In this document: positions 35,197 through 43,120 of the stretch, one piece after another
Layout of the letters: every line of letters begins with the position of its first letter
Numbering within the stretch: position 1 is the stretch's first letter
DNA from: Pedobacter ghigonis
Lineage (GTDB): Bacteria; Bacteroidota; Bacteroidia; Sphingobacteriales; Sphingobacteriaceae
Length of the DNA stretch: 64,000 nt
Direction: 5' to 3'
Assembly (NCBI RefSeq): GCF_903166585.1
Contig: NZ_CAESCM010000017.1
Span: forward strand, 1 to 64,000
Notes under the pieces: generated by a model
Database searches by the model: none
The model's input: the letters and a program-made list of their open reading frames with translations, nothing else
Told to the model about the DNA's origin: nothing
Program-made: the position numbers and the translations under genes

Positions 35197-37166
35197 ATGA
35201 GGCGCTCACTGTCTATTTTTCTATTATTACATTGCCTTTTACTATCTGCTTTCGGCCAGGGAAATTTATTAAGCAAAAAGCTCGACCAGTTAAAAAAAAC
35301 AGCACTAGCACATTATAAACTTAAACAGAACAGGGCCTATATTGATACACTGAATAGAATTTCCTATTTATATTTTAAAGAAAATCCTGATAGTAATTGG
35401 AAATACGCCGAAAGGGCTTATAAACTTTCTGTTAAGGAAAATTACCTGATTGGACAGGCAAGGGCTAAACTTAATTTTTCGGGAAACTACTATTATAAAA
35501 AAAACTACGAAAAAGCCTTTAAAGAACTCAATGAAGCCTATAAAATAGCAATCAAAACTTCCGATAAGGTCTTAATTGCGATCTGTTTAAATAATATTGG
35601 TCTTGCCTACGTGCAGCAAAAAAACTACCCCATTGCATTAAAACACTTTTACCGTTCTCGTGAACTTGCCATCAAGATAAACGACCTCAATACATTAATG
35701 CTCAACCATTTTAACCTTGGTTTCTGCAATGCATTACTTTTTGGCAAATATAAAACCCAAACTTATCTTCAAAATTCAGCTAAGAATTACGAGCTTGCCC
35801 AGGCTATAGCAAAGAAGATAGACAATATAACATACATTTACACCTGTTATAACCGCCTGGGCGATTTGTATATCCTTAATCAGGATTATAAAAGGGCAAT
35901 TAACTATTTCGAAACGGTACTGATCAATAAAAAAGAAGTTTCCGATTGGGAACTAGGTGCCAGTTATGCGAGTTTAGCCAAAGCCAATATCGGTTTAAAA
36001 AATATGATCAGGCCACAAAATTTGCAGAACTGGGCTTTTCAATAGCAAAGAAAAATAACGATTATATCAATATAGATAAGTCGTTATCGCTTTTGGCCCA
36101 GTCCTATCAGTTAAAGGGAGATTTTAAAAAAGCATATGATGTATTGTCGGATAAAGCTCGCTATGCCGCATCCGCATCTGATGAAGAAGCTAAAAAAAGG
36201 GTAAACGAACTTTTAATCACACAGAAGAATCTCGAAAATCAGTATTTAACCAAAGAAATTGCCGCACAGGAAAGAAACATCTGGCTTAATCGCCTATTGT
36301 TCACCATAACAACTTCTTTTTTGATATTGGTTTCTATTCTATTGTTTGTAGTTTACCAAAAATCGAAACAGAAAAGTAAATTAAACAGATTGCTGGCCGA
36401 TAATAATATTGAAATACTACAGCAGAAAGACCTCATCACACAACAAAACATTGAGCTACAGCAAAATGACGATTATAAGAATAAGCTGCTATCAGTAATT
36501 GGCCACGATTTACGCTCCCCTTTCGCTACTACGCTACACGCCACAAAGTTCTTTAAAGATGGAGACATAAGTAAGGAAGAATTAACCCTCTTTATCGATG
36601 ATTTCCAGGAGAAAATATCTAACTGTCTTGTGATGTTAAATGACCTGCTAACATGGACCAGGAACCATAACTCAGAAACAAATAAAGCTGTTTACCAGCT
36701 CGGTCCGGTTACCGACCTTGTAATTAATGAGCTGGAAGATACCGTATCATTAAAGCAAATAAATTTAAACCACCGCAACCCCAAAATATTTGACAACGTT
36801 TTAGTAGATAATAAGCAGTTAATGGTTATTTTAAGAAACCTGATTACAAATGCCATCAAATTTACCAAACCTAAAGGCACTATTGAAGTCTATTACAGCG
36901 ATGAACCTTCTACCGGTCAGATAAACCTCCATATCAAAGACAATGGAATTGGAATGGACAATACAAAAGTTGAGAAAATATTTGCCATTTTTGGTGATGA
37001 AGTATCGTCTATCGGAACATCCGGCGAATCAGGAAATGGCTTAGGCTTAAGTTTGGTTAAGGATTTTGCCAAATTGAATAATATAAAAATTCAGCTAAAA
37101 TCCGAAGAAAATTCCGGTACAGAATTCATTCTCACTTTTAAGCAGGTTAAAACTGAGGATCAATAA
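35197..37166 (+). pseudogene. TPR-containing sensor histidine kinase, split by -1 frameshift
   Basis: One kinase gene of about 656 codons is spread over two frames. The 5' part (from ATG 35197, stop 36045) has signal peptide MRRSLSIFLLLHCLLLSAFG and TPR repeats (AKLNFSGNYYYKKNYEKAFK, KNYPIALKHFYRSREL). The 3' part (frame open 35946-37166) continues the TPRs (YDQATKFAELGFSIAKK), then a membrane span (LLFTITTSFLILVSILLFVV), a HisKA motif with the phospho-His in LLSVIGHDLRSPFATT, and an HATPase domain with NLITNAIKF, IKDNGIGMD and GNGLGLSLVKDF. The frames join cleanly at the A6 run 35997-36002 inside T-TTA-AAA. Either one A is missing (mutation or sequencing error) or ribosomes shift at this site. 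No response-regulator gene is adjacent. Confidence 0.85.
35994..36000 (+). other. In-frame slippery heptamer T-TTA-AAA at the frame change
   Basis: The heptamer has the X-XXY-YYZ form and is in phase with the upstream frame (codons TTA, AAA). A -1 slip here gives ...Gly-Leu-Lys-Lys-Tyr-Asp-Gln..., exactly the sequence expected of an intact TPR. The A run continues two bases past the heptamer. No stable downstream stem-loop is evident by eye. Confidence 0.5.
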
Positions 37167-37244
37167 TCGCTTTCGGTAAATAATAACGGTTTAGGCAACA
37201 TCCGAATATCACCAGGATGCTGATGTCTGGCACAACATAAAAAT

Positions 37245-37262
37245 GGCCCGAAATTTCGGGCC
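37245..37262. terminator. Bidirectional terminator after the split kinase
   Basis: Perfect 18-base palindrome GGCCCGAAATTTCGGGCC between the plus-strand kinase gene and the minus-strand DUF1398 gene. TTTATCGTTT follows on plus and ATTTTTATG on minus, so it can serve both convergent genes; it is 8 bases past the DUF1398 stop. Confidence 0.75.
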
Positions 37263-37270
37263 TTTATCGT

Positions 37271-37666
37271 TTATACGCCTGGTATATTTTCCTTCACCAA
37301 CTCATTTCCGGCACTGTCTAGATATGTACAGGTCATTTCCTCTGTATCAATAATCCATTTTTCTACACCAGCATCAGCCGCCTGCTTACAGAAAGTAAAA
37401 AAATCGGTTTCGCCCTGCTGATGTACTTTTAAAGCATGCTCCAGTTTTTCGGCAGAAGATACTTCGTTGATCGTTAAAGCAGGATAATCATCCGGACTCT
37501 CCTGCTGTGCATTATCTTCATCATCAAAGTAAATAGATAAACCATTGTTTACATAAACATCATTTCGCTTAACCCCCATTGCCTTAATTTCTTTAATAAA
37601 TTGAGGAAAATCTGCTCCGGTTTTAATTTTTGCCGCTGCTGCCTGGATATTCGAAATGGTAAACAT
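37271..37666 (-). CDS. DUF1398-family protein
   Basis: Small cytoplasmic protein of 131 residues matching DUF1398 (YbcV-like; sometimes labelled phage envelope protein without good reason). Family features are the N-terminal MFTISNIQAAAAKIKTGADF and the middle ... FPQFIKEIKAMGVKRNDVY segment, followed by a strand NNGLSIYFDDEDN and a C-terminal AADAGVEKWIIDTEEMTCTY. No catalytic residues are known. It starts 3 bases after galM on the same strand, so it is probably cotranscribed with the mutarotase gene, although no link to galactose metabolism is known. Confidence 0.8.
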   Translation of the reverse strand: MFTISNIQAAAAKIKTGADFPQFIKEIKAMGVKRNDVYVNNGLSIYFDDEDNAQQESPDDYPALTINEVSSAEKLEHALKVHQQGETDFFTFCKQAADAGVEKWIIDTEEMTCTYLDSAGNELVKENIPGV

Positions 37667-37669
37667 ATT

Positions 37670-38719
37670 TTATCTGTTTAATGAAACTTTGTAAACTGTT
37701 GTTTGCGTATACAAATCATCTGGCCTTAACACTGTACTCGGAAATTCAGGAATATTAATTCCGTTCGGGTGATGTTGTGTTTCCACGCAAAAAGCGCTGT
37801 AGCTTTCATAATCACGTCCGTCTTTGCCGTTTTTCACATCTAAATATTTAGCTGTGTACAAGTGCGCCACCGGCTCAGTAGTATATACATTTAAAGTTAA
37901 ACCACTTTCTGATTCAATTGTTTTGCTGGCGAGCGATAAATCGCCATAGATTTTATCAAGCACAAAAGTCTGGTCGTATCCTTCATCTTCATTCCAGTCG
38001 CGGCCAATTTCTTTTAACTCTGTAAAATCGTGTGGGGTATCTTTAACCGGAATCAGCTTACCTGTAACCGAGTAATTATCATCCTGCTCAAGGTAATGAG
38101 CGCCAAAAATCTGCAGTTTATGATTTTTAATATTACCGCCTTTTGGTGCCAGGTTAAAGTAACCATGATGGGTTAAGTTAATGGCAGTTGCCTGATCGGT
38201 TTCAGCCTCAAAGCTTAAAATCAATTCATCATTTTCAGTCAGCTCGAAGGTTAAATCAACGATCAGGTTTCCCGGAAAGTTTTCTTCACCATCCAAACTT
38301 TCATATTGCAGCGTAACAGCCGATTGCGGTCCGTCTGCCAAATCAATTACGTCCCAAACTTTTTTATCGAAACCGGTAATGCCACCGTGCAATGTATCAG
38401 TACCGGCATTTTGTGCCAGCTGGTAGGTCTCGCCGTCAATAGTAAAGCGGCCATTTTTTATGCGGTTGGCATAGCGTCCAACTACCGCTCCGAAATAAGG
38501 GTAATTTGCCAGATATGCGGGATCAAGATATCCCTCAATGCTGTCGAAGCCCAATACAATATCCTGCATTTCTCCGTTGGCATTTTTAACAACAAACTTG
38601 CTGATGATTGCACCGTAATTAAATATTTTAACATAAGTGCCTTTACTATTGGTTAGTTCGATTGCGATAACTTCTTCGCCATCAATAATTTTTCCGGTGG
38701 GTATTTGCTGAACGCTCAT
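37670..38719 (-). CDS. galM: Aldose 1-epimerase (galactose mutarotase)
   Basis: Cytoplasmic enzyme of 349 residues interconverting alpha- and beta-anomers of galactose and glucose. No signal peptide, unlike some Bacteroidota mutarotases. Signatures: the N-terminal NSKGTYVKIFNYGAIISKFV, VVGRYANRIKNGRFTIDGET, the substrate-binding TDTLHGGITGFDKKVWDV, catalytic His in AINLTHHGYFNLAPKGG, and the C-terminal catalytic Glu in AFCVETQHHPNGINIPEFPS. It is divergent from galK with 76 bases between the start codons; together they feed galactose into the Leloir pathway. This fits with the galactosidases of the left-hand locus. Confidence 0.96.
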   Translation of the reverse strand: MSVQQIPTGKIIDGEEVIAIELTNSKGTYVKIFNYGAIISKFVVKNANGEMQDIVLGFDSIEGYLDPAYLANYPYFGAVVGRYANRIKNGRFTIDGETYQLAQNAGTDTLHGGITGFDKKVWDVIDLADGPQSAVTLQYESLDGEENFPGNLIVDLTFELTENDELILSFEAETDQATAINLTHHGYFNLAPKGGNIKNHKLQIFGAHYLEQDDNYSVTGKLIPVKDTPHDFTELKEIGRDWNEDEGYDQTFVLDKIYGDLSLASKTIESESGLTLNVYTTEPVAHLYTAKYLDVKNGKDGRDYESYSAFCVETQHHPNGINIPEFPSTVLRPDDLYTQTTVYKVSLNR

Positions 38720-38795
38720 AAATTGTAACTTAGGGCTTTTGTTTTATAAACAAACATACTATTATTACTCGCTTTTTATAAATATTTTTAGTCAA

Positions 38796-39944
38796 ATGAA
38801 CATTAATCTTGAGGAAAAATTTGCAGGTCATTACCATAAAAAAGCCGATGCACTTTATTTTACACCTGGCCGGGTTAATCTGATTGGCGAGCATATCGAT
38901 TACAACGGCGGTTTGGTTATGCCATGCGCCATTACCTTAGGCACATGGGGAGCCATTGCGAGAAATAACGACAATAAATTCAGGTTTAAAAGTCTAAACT
39001 TCGACATTGAAACAGAAGTTGATAACCAGTTAAACGCTAAAAACGGAAGTTTGTGGGCAAATTATCCGATTGGTATTATTAACGAATTTATTAAAGACGG
39101 GAAAGAGATTAACGGGCTCGATTTCTTGTTTTATGGCAATATTCCCATTGGCTCCGGACTTTCCTCTTCGGCCTCAATAGAAATTGCTACAGCGTACGCA
39201 CTAAACAGCTTTTTTAACCTGGGCTACCAGCAACTCGAACTGGTAAAAATGGCTAAACGGGTAGAAAACGATTTTATAGGACTGAATTCGGGCATTATGG
39301 ATCAGTTTGCTGTTGCTTTTGGTGAAAAAGATAAAGCCATCGTTTTAGATTGTGAAACCTTAAAGTATAAACTGGTAGATGTTAACCTGGGCAACTACGT
39401 ACTGGCTATTATTAACACCAACAAACCACGTGAGCTGGCCGATTCTAAATACAATGAACGTGTAGCCGAATGTAAGGAAGCATTAAAACTTTTAAACCAG
39501 GAGATTACCCTACATAACCTTTGCGAGCTAACTGCCGAAAAACTGGCTTTACACAGTCATTCGATTAAAGATGAAATAATTTTAAACCGCGCAACACATG
39601 TGGTTAAAGAAAACGACCGTGTACATTTAGCCGCAAAAGCTTTAAACGGAGGTAACCTCGAAGAATTTGGCCGTTTAATGTATGCTTCGCACCAATCACT
39701 CAGAACCTTGTACGAAGTAAGTGGCAAAGAACTGGACACAGTAGTTGATTTCTGCTTAGGCTATGAGCATGTAATTGGTGCCCGGATGACTGGAGCTGGC
39801 TTTGGTGGCTGTGCGATTGCCTTATTGGAAAAAGGTTATGAAGAGGACTTTGCCAAGCACTTAACGGATTATTACGTAGCCCAAATCGGTTACCCGGCTG
39901 CCATCTACATCAGCGAAATTGGTAGTGGGCCAGCCAAAATTTAA
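38796..39944 (+). CDS. galK: Galactokinase
   Basis: GHMP-family kinase of 382 residues making galactose-1-phosphate from galactose and ATP. Start chosen at ATG 38796 (MNINLEEKFAGHYHKK); the frame is open 19 codons further up without similarity. Signatures: galactose-binding GRVNLIGEHIDYNGG, the phosphate loop GNIPIGSGLSSSASIEIA, catalytic Asp in NSGIMDQFAVAFG and the C-terminal MTGAGFGGCAIALLEKGYE. It is divergent from galM. No galactose-1-phosphate uridylyltransferase (galT) or galE is in the window. Confidence 0.96.
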   Translation: MNINLEEKFAGHYHKKADALYFTPGRVNLIGEHIDYNGGLVMPCAITLGTWGAIARNNDNKFRFKSLNFDIETEVDNQLNAKNGSLWANYPIGIINEFIKDGKEINGLDFLFYGNIPIGSGLSSSASIEIATAYALNSFFNLGYQQLELVKMAKRVENDFIGLNSGIMDQFAVAFGEKDKAIVLDCETLKYKLVDVNLGNYVLAIINTNKPRELADSKYNERVAECKEALKLLNQEITLHNLCELTAEKLALHSHSIKDEIILNRATHVVKENDRVHLAAKALNGGNLEEFGRLMYASHQSLRTLYEVSGKELDTVVDFCLGYEHVIGARMTGAGFGGCAIALLEKGYEEDFAKHLTDYYVAQIGYPAAIYISEIGSGPAKI

Positions 39945-40022
39945 AACATTTAAGCAGATTTAACTAAAGATTCTAAACGCCTTTACCGGTGTAATCCATA
40001 AATCTGTGGAATCAATTTACAA

Positions 40023-40553
40023 ATGAGAAAATTAAAATTAGACGAGTTAAACCGTCCGGATATTGAAGAGTTTAAAGCACAGGAAAAATTACCTGTTGTA
40101 GTGGTTTTGGATAACGTGCGCAGCATGCACAATGTGGGTTCGATATTCCGAACAGCGGATGGTTTTGCACTCGAAAAAGTTATACTTTGTGGCATTACCG
40201 CCCAACCACCCCACCGCGAAATTGAAAAAACGGCTTTAGGTGCCACCCAATCGGTAGACTGGATTCATTACACCGATACGGTGCAAGCAGTTGATGCCTT
40301 GCGCAATTTGGGTTATGAAATAGTGGCCATCGAGCAGGCCGAAAACAGTACCATGTTGAACACTTTTAAACCAGACCCCAGCAAAAAATATGCATTGATA
40401 TTCGGTAATGAGGTTGATGGTGTGAGCGATGAGGTAATGGCGAAAATTGATGAATGCATCGAAATTCCACAATTCGGCACTAAACATTCGTTTAATATTG
40501 TGATTTCGGCAGGAATTGTATTCTGGGATTTCTTCGCTAAATTGAGATTATAG
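40023..40553 (+). CDS. SpoU/TrmH-family RNA methyltransferase
   Basis: SPOUT-fold 2'-O-methyltransferase of 176 residues. The three family motifs are present: motif 1 in VVVLDNVRSMHNVGSIFRTA with the catalytic Arg, motif 2 in KKYALIFGNEVDGVSDEVM, and motif 3 in CIEIPQFGTKHSFNIVISAG (normally GxxxSLNVSxAxxI). It is short, with only the catalytic domain and a brief N-terminal extension, so the target (tRNA or rRNA) cannot be stated. The Ser of the usual SLNVS motif reads SFNIV here, a moderate deviation. It lies alone on the plus strand between galK and a repeat-rich gap. Confidence 0.87.
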   Translation: MRKLKLDELNRPDIEEFKAQEKLPVVVVLDNVRSMHNVGSIFRTADGFALEKVILCGITAQPPHREIEKTALGATQSVDWIHYTDTVQAVDALRNLGYEIVAIEQAENSTMLNTFKPDPSKKYALIFGNEVDGVSDEVMAKIDECIEIPQFGTKHSFNIVISAGIVFWDFFAKLRL

Positions 40554-40566
40554 TACTGCTTGTTTT

Positions 40567-40705
40567 TTAACCACGAAGACCACAGCGCAAAACACAGGGA
40601 ACATAAACAATCAAATTAGATTTACTGTGTTTCTGTGATCGCTGATTATTTTTAACCGCAAAGGACGCAGAGAAAAGATGCAAAGGACGCAAATTTTGCC
40701 TGAAA
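40567..40705. repeat. Intergenic repeat cluster (ACCACGAAG / GCAAAGGACGCA)
   Basis: The gap holds an imperfect inverted repeat, CACAGCGCAAAACACAGGG near 40581 against ACTGTGTTTCTGTGATCGCTG near 40623, and then two direct copies of GCAAAGGACGCA (near 40659 and 40680). These word families recur between genes in Pedobacter-like genomes. No ORF inside. Confidence 0.6.
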
Positions 40706-40752
40706 GATTATCGGCAGCAAATTAGACATCAGACCGTTTTAAACAAACAAAA

Positions 40753-41415
40753 ATGGAAAATTCATTCTTAAAAAAACTTCAGATCAAAGCGAACTATAAA
40801 GTTAAAATAGTGGATGCTCCAGAAAATGCCGCTGCAATATTCGGGGATATTCCGGCTGAAATTACGATGCAATACCAGGATACAGCTGATTTTGATGCGC
40901 TCATTACTTTCACAACCAGCAAAATACAGTTAAACTCCCAGATTAAAAACAACGTCGGGCATATGGGTGCAAAAACGATATGCTGGGTGTTTTACCCAAA
41001 AAAAACTTCAAAAATACCGTCAGATCTGGATTTGATGAAAAGCTGGGAAGAACTGAATAGTTTTGGTTTAACACCTTGTGCTTCTGCAGCGGTAAACGAA
41101 ACTTGGACTGCCATTCGTTTAAAATTTATTACTGAAGTAAAGCCTTCGGGCATGCGAAACGATCATATCAAAACAAACGAGTTTGGCGAATACATCGATC
41201 CGGTAAATAAAACGGTTAAACTACCCGATGATTTGCAAGCGCTTCTGGCTAAAAATACAGCCGCTTATACTTACTTCAATACCCTGGCGTATTCTCACAA
41301 AAAGGAATATGTGCTTTGGATTTTAACCGCAAAACAGGAAAAAACACGCCACAGCAGACTTGAAAAAACCATTGAAATGCTGTTGAACCGTAAGAAAAAT
41401 CCATCAGATAAATAG
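40753..41415 (+). CDS. YdeI/OmdA-type protein with extra N-terminal domain
   Basis: Protein of 220 residues. The C-terminal third (LPDDLQALLAKNTAAYTYFN ... KEYVLWILTAKQEKTRHSRL ... LLNRKK) is the YdeI/OmpD-associated domain, seen in bacteriocin-protection proteins. The N-terminal two thirds (about 1-140) form a separate domain with NVGHMGAKTICWVFYPKKT and ACASAAVNETWTAIRLKF-like text (exactly PCASAAVNETWTAIRLKF), resembling DUF3052-type proteins fused ahead of YdeI domains. Cytoplasmic, no signal peptide. Role unknown; possibly stress or antimicrobial resistance by analogy with YdeI. Confidence 0.75.
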   Translation: MENSFLKKLQIKANYKVKIVDAPENAAAIFGDIPAEITMQYQDTADFDALITFTTSKIQLNSQIKNNVGHMGAKTICWVFYPKKTSKIPSDLDLMKSWEELNSFGLTPCASAAVNETWTAIRLKFITEVKPSGMRNDHIKTNEFGEYIDPVNKTVKLPDDLQALLAKNTAAYTYFNTLAYSHKKEYVLWILTAKQEKTRHSRLEKTIEMLLNRKKNPSDK

Positions 41416-41448
41416 AATTCCTGAAGTAACGATTTCCCTCCTAAACTG

Positions 41449-41478
41449 CTTTTTTGTATAGAATACTATACAAAAAAG
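41449..41478. repeat. Perfect 13-bp inverted repeat upstream of ompA-like gene
   Basis: CTTTTTTGTATAG (41449-41461), loop AATA, CTATACAAAAAAG (41466-41478). It lies 33 bases after the YdeI-like stop and 176 bases before the OmpA-family start. The AT-rich stem is not a classic terminator since no T-run lies outside it, though the T6 lies inside the stem. It could be an operator. Confidence 0.55.
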
Positions 41479-41654
41479 AAGCTAATCCCTTTTGTTGCGT
41501 AACTTTTTCGTGAAATGTTTTTTAGCCGCTAATCTTCTGATAAATAGGCTATTTGTACAAAAAAAGTGTCTTTTGGCAAGATTTTTTCTTAGTCACAGCA
41601 AAACAGTACGACATAAAAACTGTTAAGACACTAATATTTACAAAATAGAAAAAC

Positions 41655-42971
41655 ATGAATACGAGAATTACTAAATCAACAATGTTGATTGCCTTATTAG
41701 GATTATCATCACAATTATTTGCACAAGAAACTCCTGCGGCTACCGGCCGTTTCTCTCCTACCCAGTTTCGTACCTGGTCGGTTGGTGTACACGGTGGTTT
41801 ATTAACCCCAAGAACTATTTTCGGAAATTCCAATCATCAGTTTGAAACTCCCGTTGAGCATATCGGTTACGGTGGTTACGTAAAAAAACAAATTTTACCA
41901 CAATTGGGTATCCAGGCTGATTTCCTTGCGGGTAAAGTAGAAGAGCTACGGGCTGCAACAGGAACAGGTACTTTTATCCCGAATACAGGTTACAAAACCA
42001 ATATTCAATGGTCGGGTGCGTTATCTGCAGTATGGAACGTAGCTAACATCAGCATTAACCAGGAAAATGGTATTTTAACTCCTTATTTAAAAGCCGGTGC
42101 AGGTTATATGTCATCAGGTGCTACAACATCTCCGAATACAGTTGATGCAGGTTATTACAGAGAAGGTTGGTTTGTACCGGTTGGTGCAGGTTTAAAATTA
42201 GGCGTAGCTAAAGGGATCAATGTAGATTTAGGTTACGATGTTAACTTCGTTAAGTCGGCTAAATTTGATGGTTTTAATGGTGCTACAAACGATCGTTTTG
42301 CTTATGCACATGCCGGTTTGGAATTTGCGATCGGCGATAAATCGAAACCTCAGTTACAAAACTACAGCTCATTGGCTAACTTAAACAAGCAAACTGCTGA
42401 AGAAAGTGCCGAATTAAGAAGAGCATTATCTACTACTGAGCAAAATGCGCAACGCGATAGAGAACAATATGCTAAAGATATGGGTGATGATGATAACGAC
42501 GGTGTAGCAAACAAGTTTGATAAATGCCCTGGAACTGCTTCAGGAACTGTAGTTGATGGTTCAGGTTGCCCGATTAAAGTTCAACGCGAAGTAGTTAAAG
42601 AAACCAAAGTTGTGGTAACAGAAGCTGACCGTAAAGTGGTTAAAGATGCCATTTCTAACTTAGAGTTCGATTTAGGTAAATCGACCATCCGCTCTAAATC
42701 TTTTGCAACGCTAAACCGTGTAGCCGCCTTATTGGTAGAGAAAAACTTCAGTTTAAAATTAGCTGGCCATACCGATAACACTGGTAGCAGAGAGTTAAAC
42801 TTACGTTTATCAAAAGAAAGAGCCGAATCAGTGAAAGCATACTTAGTTTCACAAGGAGCAAATGCTTCAAGAATTGAAGCTACAGGTTACGGACCTGACC
42901 AACCAATTGCAACTAACAAAACTGCAACAGGTCGTCAACAAAACCGTCGTGTAGAATTTACTTTATACTAA
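41655..42971 (+). CDS. OmpA-family outer membrane protein
   Basis: Outer-membrane protein of 438 residues. Signal peptide MNTRITKSTMLIALLGLSSQ...FAQ; a beta-barrel of about 220 residues (TWSVGVHGGLLTPRTIFGNS ... YAHAGLEFAIGDKSKPQ); a short helical linker; one thrombospondin type-3 calcium repeat (DDDNDGVANKFDKCPGTAS); and a C-terminal OmpA peptidoglycan-binding domain (LEFDLGKSTIRSKSFATLNR ... LAGHTDNTGSRELNLRLSKE ... RQQNRRVEF). Likely an abundant structural link between outer membrane and cell wall. It is a single gene ended by a strong terminator 20 bases later. Confidence 0.94.
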   Translation: MNTRITKSTMLIALLGLSSQLFAQETPAATGRFSPTQFRTWSVGVHGGLLTPRTIFGNSNHQFETPVEHIGYGGYVKKQILPQLGIQADFLAGKVEELRAATGTGTFIPNTGYKTNIQWSGALSAVWNVANISINQENGILTPYLKAGAGYMSSGATTSPNTVDAGYYREGWFVPVGAGLKLGVAKGINVDLGYDVNFVKSAKFDGFNGATNDRFAYAHAGLEFAIGDKSKPQLQNYSSLANLNKQTAEESAELRRALSTTEQNAQRDREQYAKDMGDDDNDGVANKFDKCPGTASGTVVDGSGCPIKVQREVVKETKVVVTEADRKVVKDAISNLEFDLGKSTIRSKSFATLNRVAALLVEKNFSLKLAGHTDNTGSRELNLRLSKERAESVKAYLVSQGANASRIEATGYGPDQPIATNKTATGRQQNRRVEFTLY

Positions 42972-42990
42972 GACATAAATAATTAATAAA

Positions 42991-43026
42991 AAAGGCTCCT
43001 CAGAATTAATCCTGAGGAGCCTTTTT
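42991..43026 (+). terminator. Strong terminator after ompA-like gene
   Basis: AAAGGCTCCTCAG (42991-43003) pairs perfectly with CTGAGGAGCCTTT (43012-43024) around an 8-base loop, followed by more T residues. It lies 19 bases past the stop codon. Confidence 0.92.
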
Positions 43027-43040
43027 GTTTGCGAATTGCT

Positions 43041-43110
43041 GTCACCCTGAATTTATTTCAGGGCCTATTCAAAGTACTTTAAGAGATGCTGAAACAAGTT
43101 CAGCATAACG
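43041..43110. repeat. Paired CCCTGAA...TTCAGGG / GCTGAA...TTCAGC repeat
   Basis: GTCACCCTGAATTTATTTCAG folds on itself (CCCTGAA/TTTCAGGG), and 30 bases later GCTGAAACAAGTTCAGC forms a second hairpin. This tandem of hairpins has the structure of the REP-like GTCACCCTGAACTTGTTTCAG elements found in many bacteria. A decayed relative begins GTCATTCTGAATAATGATCC at 45121. Confidence 0.6.
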
Positions 43111-43120
43111 AAAACGGTAT

